DNA of 64,000 bases from Monosporascus cannonballus (Eukaryota > Ascomycota > Sordariomycetes > Xylariales), in assembly GCA_004154925.1 (NCBI GenBank), contig QJNS01000140.1, forward strand, positions 62,001 to 126,000. The letters run 5' to 3'. Shown in pieces: positions 9,501 to 21,104 of this stretch. Position 1 is the stretch's first letter. Every line of letters begins with the position of its first letter. The position numbers were made by a program, and so were the translations under genes. The notes beneath the pieces were generated by a model. That model was not told the DNA's origin, ran no database searches, and worked only from the letters and a program-made list of their open reading frames with translations.

Positions 9501-11663
9501 TAAACAAAAATAAACTTATTTGTAAAAAATTAATTACTTTTATGTAACCGTTATATTCGAATTATTTTTATCCTTTAAATTATTTTTCTTAATATTTATT
9601 TGAATAATTATTATAATTATTATATTAATGGAAAAAATAAAAGTAATTTTAAGTTTTTATTATATTATTTAACCTAAAATAACGGTAAAAAACATAAATA
9701 TTTTACGGGTTGTAAATATAAGTTCTTTATATATTCCGTATTAAAATAATATTATGCAAAACGATTATAAGATATAAAAAACCGCTTTTAACGTAAAACG
9801 GTTAACTTATTTTATAAAAACTTTTGATAATTAACCGGTAAACTACGAAAATTTAAGGAAATTAATTACCCGAAATATATGCCGCCTTAATTAAAAAAAC
9901 TTTAATTTATTAATATATAAAAAGATATTGAAATTGCAAAACCGGATATATAAACGTAATTTACTTTTACCGTTATAAAATTATAAAAAATTAAATATAT
10001 ATCCGTTAAAGCAAAAGTTTTTAAAAACCGAAAAAACTTACTTATAAAATTATAAAAATATATAATTTTGAAAAATTAATAATTAATTTTTTATTAAAAA
10101 AACAGATTTTAAGATATATATAGGTATATATTTATAAATTTAATAAGGGCGGTTAAATATAAAAATAGAAAATACGATTTGTAATACGTAATAATTAATA
10201 ATTAAAAATACGTATAATAATATATATATATATATATTTATTTAAAAACTTTTTCCGAATATTAATTATTATTGTAATCCGATTTAATTTGGAACTTAAG
10301 CAATATAATGTTATTTACGTTTTCGTTTACGCGAATTTCCTTTATAACTTATATATAAAAATATTTTTAAGGTATTTATATTATGGCAAAATTTTACAAA
10401 TTAAAAAAGTTTTATACGATTTAAAAAAAATTATTATTATTATGGTAAAAAAACTTTATTAATATATTAAAGGATTTAGGATTTAACCCAGTTTCTTATA
10501 AGTTTTGTTATTTTTTTCGTTAAAGGGTATTATTTTTTTTAATAATATTATTATTACGTACCGGAAAAAAAATAATATTTCGTTAATTAAATAATTTAAT
10601 AAATCAAAACATAATATATTTTTTTAAATGGTAAAATTTTTTAATAATTTTTCGATATCGAAATAATTAGAAATTACGTTAAGCGGAAAATCTGGTTATT
10701 TTAATTTGATTTTATAAATTAATTAATTAATTTTATTTTTAAAAAATATTTAAATAATTTTTTAAATACGCCGATAATTATTTTTAAGTTATTAATTAAT
10801 TTTGATTTAATTTATTTAAATTTAGTTAATAAATATTAAAAAACTAAATTCGATTTTATACGTAATAATTAATATCCGACCCGATATACCTTTACCGTAT
10901 CTCGATTAATACCATTTAATTTAAATTTAAGTACTGCTTATTATGAAATAATAAATTATATTATATTTTATTTAATCAAAATTAAAATATAACTTTTGTA
11001 ATTCGGCGGCGAAAATTGAATAAATATATAAAATAATATTTCTTTTGTAAATAATATTATCGATAAAAAAAATTCCTAAATATACGTTATAAAGTTATTT
11101 GGAAAAATAATTAGATAAAAAGTAAATAAATAAAATATAATAATTATTTTTATAACAAAAACGGAATTATTATTTTTTATATAAATAAGTAAAAAAACTT
11201 TTTTCATTTTCCGATTAATTATTAAATTAGGAATCGATTTAAAAACGGGATTATTAAATATATAAAATAATAATTTGCAAATTATACGGTTCGTTAATAC
11301 GGATATAGTTTTTTTATAACGAAATTATGACATATTAATATATATAATTATTAACTGCAAAAAATAACAAAACAAAACTTAATTAAAATAAATTATATAT
11401 TTACGGGTAATATATTAACAAATGGACTGACAAAAGCCTTATTAAAAAAGGCTTTCAGATATTTCAAAAAACAATTAAAATTAATAGATATTACGGAAGC
11501 CTTTAAATAGCGGAAAAATATCTTACGGGCGATTTTAAAGGCGGAATTAGCCGATCGGAAGGATTCAATTGCTGGAAAAAAGGTGGAATGGATAATTGCA
11601 GTTTTAGGAAGTGGTAAAAAGTAATAATTAACGCCCTAAATATTTCAAGGCGTTAAGGAGGTG

Positions 11664-11826
11664 TATCAGCTAGCCAGGGTGTGCTATAGCATACCAAATA
11701 CGGAAAGGTCACCTTCTGAACGGAGTATATATACTCCGTTCCTAAGCTACACTAAAGTTGTACGCATTGCGAGAGCGCACGCAATTAGCTGAATACAACA
11801 ACAACTGATATCCCCTATATCTGACA
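11664..11826 (+). repeat. C1 3' LTR (copia subfamily B)
   Basis: 163 bp, begins TATCAGCTAGCC (first G turned to A) and ends ATCTGACA. Its second palindrome is perfect, CGGAGTATATATACTCCG (11721-11738). Confidence 0.88.
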
Positions 11827-12618
11827 GTAGTTGTCAGATATAAGGGACATCAGTTGTGTGTATGTATTGATAACTAGTTACAAGTGCTCTAGAACGCGCA
11901 TTGCACTTTAAGGTGATCTAGTCCCGGAACATATATGTTCCGATCAAAGGGAATTTTCCGTATATAAGGTGCTAAAGCACCTCCTGCTAGCCAATACACC
12001 CCCTTAACACCTTAAAGCATTCACAATATTAATTATTACAATTCCTAAAGCCATAATTATTTATTCTATTTTTCTTTCGGCGATTAAATTTTCCTAATTA
12101 GCCAATTTTTCCTTTAAAATCTTTCGCAAAACGTTTTTCTGCTAATCGAAAACTTCCGTAATATTTATTAATCTTAATTATTTTCTGAAATGCTTTAAAA
12201 GTTCGCCTAATAAGGTTTTCGTTAAACCGTCGGTTAACATATCGCCCGTAAGCGTATAATTTATTTTAATTAAATTCTTTTTTGCAATTTATCGTAATTA
12301 ATAATTATATATAATTATATATCGCAATTTCGTTATTAATAAAATGATATTGGTATTAATCAGCCGTATAATTTATTAATTATTATATTATATATTTAAT
12401 AGTTTTATATCTATAATAATTTTCAATTTTTTAATTAATTAAAAATTAAATAAGGTTTTTTATAACTTATACCAAAATAATAAATCTGTTTTTATTATAA
12501 AAACAATTATTATATTTTATTTATTCGCCCGTTATTTTATTATTTTTTCGAATAATTTTATAACGTAAATTTAAAAGCTTTTTTAATTAATTATATTATT
12601 AGCAAAAAAAACGTCGTT

Positions 12619-12861
12619 TTAAATACTTAATAAATTTTTACTCTCGAATTTTAACATTAACGTTTTGGTTCCGGTTAAATATAATATAATTCGGTCGGTA
12701 ACTTTATAATATATATCGTTAAGATTTAAGTTAAATCGGACAAATCGAAATACTGTAAAGAATATATTAGGTCGCGTATTAATTATTACGAAAAAAATAA
12801 AACCGATTTTTTTCTGATATTTATTAATAATGTTTAAATAAACGAGAGTAAGATTCGGCAA
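12619..12861 (-). pseudogene. copia pol fragment (RT/RNase H linker) of M1
   Basis: An 80-codon surviving open stretch. INKYQKKIGFIFFVIINTRP followed by a 'RFNLN...RIILYL.GTK' block matches the segment between RT and RNase H in copia polyproteins. K, I, N and F are over-represented, as expected where RIP changed E to K, V to I and D to N. It is not a functional gene. Confidence 0.7.
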
Positions 12862-15800
12862 TAATTTAATATTAATTATATGTATTTTTAGAAAATTATT
12901 TAAACTTTTTTTAAATATTAAATTAATTAATTTATTTATTAAATCGGATTAAAATAACTAAACTTTCTTATTAAGTTTATTTTTAATTATTTTAATACTA
13001 AAAAACCATTATAAGTTCTTATTTTTTTATTATAATATACCGTTTTTATATTTATTAAATTAATTAATTAACGAAATTAAGATTTTTTACGCAATATATT
13101 ATAATAATATTATTTATAAAAAAAAATAAGAATTTCTTAATAAATAAAATAATAAAGTTTATGAAAAACGGAACTAAATCCTAATTTTTTTTTAAATATC
13201 TTAATAAAATTTTTCTGTTATAATAAAAATAATTCTGTTAATCCATGTAATATTTTCTTAATTAAGAAAATTTTGTTACGTTATAGATATCTTAAAAGCA
13301 TTTTTATATATATTTCGTAAAATAAATTAACATTCATTAAAACGTTTATAACGTTATATTATTTAAATTTTAAATCGAATTTAATTGCAATAACGATTAA
13401 ATTCGAAATAACTTTCCAGCAAAAGTAATTATATATATATTGTTATAAGTAATTTTAAGTTATTAATCGTTTCGTACGACAATACAGGCCTTGTATTTTT
13501 AAAATTAATTCTATTTATTAAATTTATAAACATATATTTATATATACCTTAAAACTTATTTCCCTTTAACAGAAAATTAATTAACGGCTTTTTAAGATTG
13601 CATTTCCTTATAGCTTTATAAATAAGTTTGTTCGGCTTTACAAAATATTTTTTTAACGGATATATATTTAATTCTTTATGGCCTTACAGTAATAACAGTA
13701 AATTCCGTTTATACATTTGGTTTTGTAACTTAAATACCTTTTTATATACTAAAATATTATTATTTTTCCGATTAAAATAATACGTATTTCGGATAATTAA
13801 TTTTTTTAAACTTTTATAATTTACCGGCCGGTTATTATACGTATTTATAAAAAAAGTTAAACGTCTTGCATTAAATACGGTTTCCTATATTTTGTATTCG
13901 TTTCGAATAATACCTTTTTAATACGGAATATACGAGGAATTTACGTTTATAACCCATAAGGTACTTTCGTTTTTTACCGTTATTCTGGGTTAAATAATAT
14001 AAAAGGAACCTAAGGTTATTTTTATTCCTATTATCGGCGTAATAATCGTAATAGTTATTAAAATAAACGTTAATAACGGTAATAATCCAAAGGACGAAAA
14101 TAATTCGAATATAACGGTTATATAAGGATAATTAATTTTTTGTAAATAAACTTATTTTTCCTTATTTCGTATATATGTTATGTTAATATTTTTTTGAAAT
14201 TAAATTTTTATTTAGCCGATAATTAAATTATTTTATTTAAGTTTTTATTTTTGTTGTTATATAAATTAAATAATTATTATTTTAAATAGGTATTTTTACT
14301 TAGTAAAATAATTTTTATAATGTTTTTTGTAATATACAAAAAATTATCTTTTAAATTTTTAATGTTATTTAAAATAGTAACCTTTTTATTAAATTGTATA
14401 TTTCGAATAATAATAATTTCATTATTTAATGGGTTTTAGATTTCGTAAATATTCGCCAATCGGTAACCGACGAAATAATTAATTTATGTCTTGAAATTTA
14501 ACTTTTAAAATATTTGTTTTTTTATAGCGGTAATTATTATAATATAAGTTATATAACTATATGTTTATAAATAAGTTTATTAAAAATTTTAATTAAACAT
14601 TATAATGCCGTTTTTGTACGTTAGGTAAATATAATAAACTTTATATAAACTTTGCCAAAAAAACACGGATTTAAAAGTACGATTATATAAATATATTACT
14701 ACTTTAAGGATATATACGATTAAAAACGAAAATAACTTAATGCTATTTTATATTATAATTATTTATTTCTTAATTATATCTCTTTAACGTTTTATATCTC
14801 CGTTCTAAATCTGGGTATATAATATTAAGGGTTTAAGTCTAATATTAAAAAAAGGCGAATAAAATATATTTCGAAATCAATAATTCTTTGGGATTTCGTT
14901 ATCGTATTTAATTACTGATAAAAAATCTTATTTTAATTCTTTATAAGTTTTAGAAAATATTAAGACATTATATTCAATATATTTTATATTTGGTTTTTAA
15001 AATAAATATCCCAAATAAAACCTAAATATCTATCGATAACAAACATAACGTATTTATATTTTTTAAGGTTTTCTTTAAAATTTATAAAATCAATAACGAT
15101 TTTTTATTTTAATCGAGACGGTTTTTTTCTTAGTTCGCGGCGTATTAGCTTTTTAACTTTCGCCTTATTATATACTTAATATTCGATTATTATAAAACCC
15201 TTTAAACGGACTTTTTTCGTATAGGACTATAATTAAACGATTATTTCGGGTTTTAGATATCCTAATTTTAAGTACCATATAATATCGTTACCGATTTGTA
15301 ATAATTTCGTTATTTACGAATTAATATTTCGTTTATAAATTATTAAAATTATATAAATAATTATTACGTTAATATTCTTAATAAAGAATTAAATAAATTT
15401 ATTTATTAACGTAATAATTATTTAATTATATTTATTTCGAATAAAATTAATAGTTTTTCGATTATCTTATTAATAAGTTTTTTTTTCGGAACTGCCGGAA
15501 AAATACTAAATTATATATGGAATTTTCGCAGTATATTACGTTATACAAATGTAACGTTTTCATACCGTTAAAGTTTCGAAAAATTATATTAACTTTTCCG
15601 TATCCTTTAATCGGAATAAAATTATTATTTACGTATATCTTATTACTTTATACGGTAAATCTAAAGTTTAAAAATTTGCTAATTAAATTAACGATATATA
15701 TCGTAAATTTTAAATCTAAAATAATTAAATTTTGAAGGGATAAAATAAGGTATTTATAATATTGCGTTAATTAATAATCAAAGAATATATTAATATTTAT

Positions 15801-17176
15801 TATATCTCTTTTAGGAATTAATCTATTTTTTATATAATAAATGTTTTTATAAATTTCGATAAGCGGTCGAGTTTTTCCTTTAAAGGTTATTCGGCGTAAA
15901 TTCGTTTTTAAATATATGTTATTACTTTATTATTAAAACTGAAACTTTTTAAAGCTTTTCTAAAAAATACATAATAACAATTAAATAATATATAGTAACT
16001 AATTAAGTACGTTTTATAACGGGTACCTTATACGTTTAATTCCTAACGTTTTCGTTTATTACCGTTTTAATCCGTATAAAAACCTTTATAATTATTTCGT
16101 TTCGGCTTACAGTTTGGAATTTTTTTTCGCAGCTAAAAATTAATATTTTTGGGATTTTCTCAATTAAAATCGTTTTAATTAAAAAAGTTTGTAAATATCC
16201 CGTAAAACGTTAAAAATATTACCTTGATATTTCATAATATAAATATAGGATAAATTATAGCCTAATAATTCAGAAAATTAACTGCCGCTTTTTAGAAATT
16301 AATCGTACCGTTATCGATTTTAGCCTTTTTTATTATTTAGAAAATAATGTTTATATTTTAATTATAAAGGCTAATATTATATATAAGTTATTAACTTATA
16401 TAATCGTCGTTTTTATTTTTGGAATATTATATCGTTATCTTAAAGTTATAAGTTTTTGTTATTTTACGAATTATTCGTTTAATTTTTTGCCAAATATCGA
16501 AATTTGCTTTAACGTTTTATAATATTTTCATTAAATATTAATTAAGAATATATTATCGTACATTTTGCCGGATTTGTTCAGGTTAATATATTACTTTCGT
16601 AAATTCTTTCTTAAAAAGAAGCTGGTTTTTTTAATTGCTAAAAATATAAATTCTAGGACTTATTTCGTAAAGTTGTTAATACTTTTACGAAAAGTATCGT
16701 ATTTCCGATTTTTATAAGTATATGCCGTAAAGTCCTAATTATAAGTTTATTTATTTTCGGTTATTATTTTAAGAATATTCGTTAAGTAATTAGTATAATC
16801 GATTTTTTCTGTGGCTTTTTCGGAAAATATAAATATAAACGAAAAACCGTTTAAAGTATTAATTTATATCGTATAATAGATTCGTTTTTTTAAATAAAAA
16901 GTTATATTGGATTTTATAAATTTAATAAGCCATTAAAAGTTCTAATTAAAATCGATATAATTCCAAATATCGAACGCGTATATTTTAAATTGGAATTCGC
17001 CTTTAAAACGATCTTAGTTCTTAGGTCTCTTGTAAATAACGAAGGACGTTAACGGTACGGTTATTATTATTATTATTGGCATATTTCGATAATTACAACT
17101 GATATATAGCTTATATCGTTTTAGCAGTAGTTAATGAATTGATATATGTCTTAATTAAGCAAATAAGACTTTTAAT

Positions 17177-17341
17177 TATCAGATATAAGAGATATTAATT
17201 GTGTATGTATATTGATAACTAGTTGTAAGTGCTTTAGAACGCGCACTGTACTTTAAGGTGATCTAGTCCCGGAACATATATGTTCCGATCAGAGGGAATT
17301 TTCCGTATATAGGGTGCTAGAGCACCCCCTGCTAGCCGACA
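17177..17341 (-). repeat. M1 5' LTR (copia subfamily A)
   Basis: 165 bp, reverse orientation, the right-hand LTR of M1. Carries the palindrome CGGAACATATATGTTCCG and the arms AGGGTGCT/AGCACCCC. Its partner is at 11832-11996. Confidence 0.88.
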
Positions 17342-17370
17342 ATATCCGTCAGCTAGCCAGGTGTGCTATA

Positions 17371-17828
17371 CACTCATGGATCTGTTGGATCCGTGCGCTC
17401 ACCTATTTTCTACTAAAACATACCTTTTTCTTTTACCTGGACTGCAATATTATAAACAAAATAAGTAACATTATATAATACTAATACTTAAAAAGTGCTT
17501 TATTTAATGTAACAGTATTTTAAAGAATAAATTAAATTTACTAGCAAATGTGTAAATTATCGCTAATACAGCGTTTATTTAAATATTATTATATAGCGTT
17601 TTTAATTTTAATTATGAAATTTATTATTAGTAACTAATTTACCACTTGTTATTTGTAAAACCTAAAATTAAAACAAAAATTCACAACCAAAAAAATATAT
17701 AAATTATTGGCGTAAAGATATTCTCTCGTTATTTTTCTATAATTTTCTATAATTTGTTATAATAGAGTGAAAATGGTATGTTTTGATAGGAAATAGATCA
17801 GTGGACGGATCTATTTGAACTGTTATTG
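17371..17828. mobile_element. 458-bp MITE, Tc1/mariner-type (TA duplication)
   Basis: Sits inside the 5' LTR of C2, exactly between duplicated TA dinucleotides (17369-17370 and 17829-17830). Imperfect terminal inverted repeats of about 55 bp: the left begins CACTCATGGATCTGTTGGAT, the right reads inward CAATAACAGTTCAAATAGAT, and both end in a shared AAAACATACC. The interior is AT-rich and non-coding. The autonomous parent is not in this window. Confidence 0.85.
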
Positions 17829-19944
17829 TAGTATATCAAATACGGAAAGGTCACCTTCTAATCGGAATATATATATATTCCGTTGCTAGGCTACACAAAC
17901 GCTATACGTGTTGCAAAAACGTACTTAATTAACTGAATACAATAACGTAATTAATATTCTTTATATTTAATAATTAAAACTTTTAATCGTTCAAATGTTA
18001 ATTAATTAGCTGTAATTAAGATAATAAAAGTTATATATTAATAATAATTAAATCGCTAATATTTGTCGGTATATATAAGACTTTAAAGATTAAAATCATT
18101 TTAAAAGCGAATTTCAATTTAAAAATTACGCATTTCATATATAGAATTATATAGATTTTAATCAATTGCTTTTATAATTTATTGAATTAACAAAATGTGA
18201 TAGAACTCTACATTCGAAAAGATAATTTCGGTTTTAAATGTATAATAATATCTTATTTACCGAAAATTCCTTATAATTCGAAAATGTTAATCCGACAAAT
18301 TAATTAATTAATAGTTTTGAAATAATAATAAAAAGTGAATAAACTTATAATTAAGATTTTACGACATATTTTTATAAAACTCACAATTATAAAAGCTGTT
18401 GTAAAAACTATAATAATTTTACGAAATAAACTTTAAAATCGGTATATTTAACAATTAAAAAAAATAAATTTTCTCTTTTAAAAAATTCATCGAAATAATG
18501 TATTAAATTGGTTAAATTTAGTACGATATAGAATAATAAGCTTTTAATTAATATTTTTAAAAAATACTATAAATAATTAAAATAAAATTTAAAACCGAAG
18601 AAAACCTTAAATGATTAAATCGTAAAATAATAAAACAATTATAATTTTAAAATAACGATACGATATTCCAACAACGAAAATAACGATTATATAAATTAAT
18701 AATTTATATATAATATTGGCCCTCATTATAAGAATCTATATATTTATTTTCTAAATAATAAAAAAGGCAAAATTATTAATAAATAAATTATTTAATACGA
18801 CATAACTGTTAACGTTTTCGACTATTAAAATATAATTTATTAATAAGTATTAACGAGTTCGAAAGTAGTGTTTTTAAGTTTTTATAAAACTTGTGCAAAA
18901 CTTATTAATTTAAATAATTTTATTTAAGAAGCAAAATTTAATTTATCAATTGATAATTATAAGACAAAACCTTAAAATAAGATTTAAAACAAAGAAGTCG
19001 TAAAAATTTATATTCGAACTAAATTCATAATAACGAAATTGTAATAAATCGAGTATTTAAAATATCTGTTATAAAACTTATATATATTTCTATTACAAAT
19101 TATCTTAAATCTATTATATTTTTAATAATGTTCTAGAAAATTTCCGTTTTAATAAAACCGTAATTATTTATATGAAAAATAAAATAATTTTTAATTAGTT
19201 TTTATTTAAAACAAATTAACCGGCCATCGAATAATCTTAAAAAAGTCAATTACTTAAATACAAAGTAATTTGTTTTAATAAATGAAGCAAATATTAACGT
19301 GTTTTTTAATTAATTACGTACGTAATATACTAAACGTTTTACTTTATTTTTTTTTAAAAGAAACCTTTATGAAAGATTTAAGATCGAAGATATATATATT
19401 TAATATAAAACAAATACCTTATTTGTAAACCTATTTATAAAATAACGGAATATACGTAAGTAATAATTTTTCCCGATTAATAAATCCGGAAAGGTAAATA
19501 TGTTATTTCGCAATTTAAAGGGTAGAAAGATATTACGTTTATACGATATATGTTGCGATCTAATAGGCTTAGGCCTGCAGAAATGATTACAACAACAAAG
19601 ATAAAACAACCCACCTTGTAAGTCACCTAACAAGTAATCATTAGTACACTTGTAATCACTTAAAAATAATTGTAATTATTAAAGATTATAATTGCCGTAA
19701 GCGACGTAACTAAAAATAATTAGTAAAATAATAAGAAACTACATATACGTTCCTTATTTCTATAATTTAAATAGCAATAACTCATAACATTTATAAATAC
19801 CAATCGTTTGTTAAAATATCGTTATCTAAAATACTTTTAGTATTACGAAACATAATATATTATTATATCTATTATTTAAAATCGTACAATATTTCTATTA
19901 ATATAAATCCGTATAACTTAAATTTAATAATTAATTAAATTACC

Positions 19945-20365
19945 TGTAACGAACCCGTTTTATATCCACCTGGAGGTATAAGCAGTATCCGAAATGGGGT
20001 CTTGATTTGCAGGTAACAATAGGGCGAGGAATAATTCACTGGGGTTTATTCGTTAAAGAAATTTAAGGATTTTTCCCTTAGTTAAAGAACGGTACAATTA
20101 CCTTTAAACTAAAAGCTTAGATTAATAACTAAGGAGCGAAATTAAATAAGTGCTATTTATATAAAAGACCGATTTATTATATATCCTAATTCTTTAAAGT
20201 AAGTATATCGTAAATCTATGTGATTTATGTAATCTGGTTAAATTATTTAAATCATTTAGATCACGGAATAAACCAAGCTTTTTTATCCGGAGTTTAGCCG
20301 TAACAGTTCCGCGTTAGGCCTTAAAGGTAGGTTTCTTGGAAACAGGAACCCTGGTTCCTGTAATA
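19945..20365 (-). repeat. G3 3' LTR, 421 bp
   Basis: On the minus strand it begins TATTACAGGAACC (RIP form of TGTTACAGG) and ends in GGGTTCGTTACA. It contains the palindrome GGAACCAGGGTTCC near its 5' edge. The partner LTR, 26804-27224, has the same length. Confidence 0.88.
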
Positions 20366-20684
20366 TTATTTCCCCTTTCTAAGGATCTTTGTCCTAAAGA
20401 TAAGAACCGTAAGTAATCGCTTTTCAATAGCTAGAAAGATTTTCCTTAAAGCCTTTGCTAACCTTTACCATAATAAATTGTATTTAAAAAAAAAAAGAAA
20501 ACCGCGATTAAATTAACGCGAATCCCATAACAGGCGTACTAATTTTATTAAAACGTTTAATTCTTAAGTTATTTCGTATTTAAACTGTTTTCGTTTTAAA
20601 AAGCCCGATTATTTTTACTTAGTTAATATCCCGAATTATAATTATTGTACCCGCCGTTAACGCCCATCTTATAACGTACTGGCC

Positions 20685-21104
20685 ATGAATTCGTTGGTTA
20701 AAATCGGGGAGGAAAAAATATGTCTGCAGAAAAAGCAATATAAGGTGCAGAATTCTCTGATAGCGTATCAGGAGGCTGCTGAAAAAAAAATAAAGGAGCT
20801 CGTTAATCGGTTAAAACGTTTTCAATTGCAACAAAACGTTTTCGACAAAAAAACCTTTGCAATTTTAAAGGAAAAATATAAGTTAAATCAAAATGGAAAA
20901 ACAGGAAAAGTTAAAAGAAAAACGTTATTACGTCGAAACGGAATAAGCACAGCTTATTTTTGAAATAGATATTATCGTAAAGGCGTTTACTTTCTTCGAC
21001 TGGAATTCCGTAAGGCTAGATTTAAGCGGAAAACCGTTATCGCCTATAACTTTGGCCGTATTAAAAACGGTTGGTCAAGATTTTGGCGGTAAAACGTCTT
21101 AACC
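20685..21104 (+). pseudogene. antisense frame between pol and 3' LTR of G3
   Basis: Plus-strand ATG at 20685, antisense to the gypsy pol, open for 92 codons to TGA 20961-20963. After that single stop the same frame stays open to a TAA near 21,100. The protein is Lys/Gln/Glu-rich and predicted coiled-coil (EAAEKKIKELVNRLKRFQLQ). The many K residues at positions where E would alternate suggest GAA/GAG to AAA/AAG changes by RIP, which implies an originally acidic coiled-coil protein. The opposite strand of this stretch gives only Ser/Phe/Leu-rich text. Could be a captured gene, an extra gene of this gypsy lineage, or an accident of low stop density. No family recognised. Confidence 0.4.

Larger units (their letters stand above)
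6369..11826 (+). mobile_element. Ty1/copia LTR retrotransposon C1, RIP-degraded, complete ends
   Basis: 5,458 bp with 163-bp LTRs (6369-6531 and 11664-11826) and a TSD GTAGT (6364-6368 and 11827-11831). The interior is a ruined gag-pol on the plus strand. At about 8990 an integrase-end block resembles 'FWAEA..' (ttttttggcaaagcc). At about 10,535-10,560 the reverse-transcriptase YVDD box has decayed to FNN followed by IIITYRKKN. At 11,400-11,510 the RNase H end still reads NILTNGLTKALLKKAFRYF and stops at TAG 11508-11510. All frames are full of TAA/TAG. The AT-richness with preserved CpG fits RIP at CpA. The LTRs are much less mutated than the interior. Confidence 0.9.
11832..17341 (-). mobile_element. 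Ty1/copia LTR retrotransposon M1, inverted, RIP-degraded
   Basis: 5,510 bp on the minus strand, with 165-bp subfamily-A LTRs at 11832-11996 and 17177-17341. It starts directly after the GTAGT duplication of C1, so the two elements lie tail to tail. No matching TSD is seen (GTAGT on the left, ATATC on the right). The pol 3' end near 12,143-12,255 reads GDMLTDGLTKTLLGELLKHF and stops at TAG 12143-12145. The fragment at 12619-12861 keeps 80 residues of the region before RNase H, including NDIYYKVTDRIILYLTGTKT, typical of copia pol. The remainder shows only broken frames. Confidence 0.88.

Noticed and set aside
6500..17000. Mitochondrial DNA because of high A+T
   Set aside because: No mitochondrial genes or rRNA; the A+T excess follows transposon boundaries and the TpA pattern of RIP.
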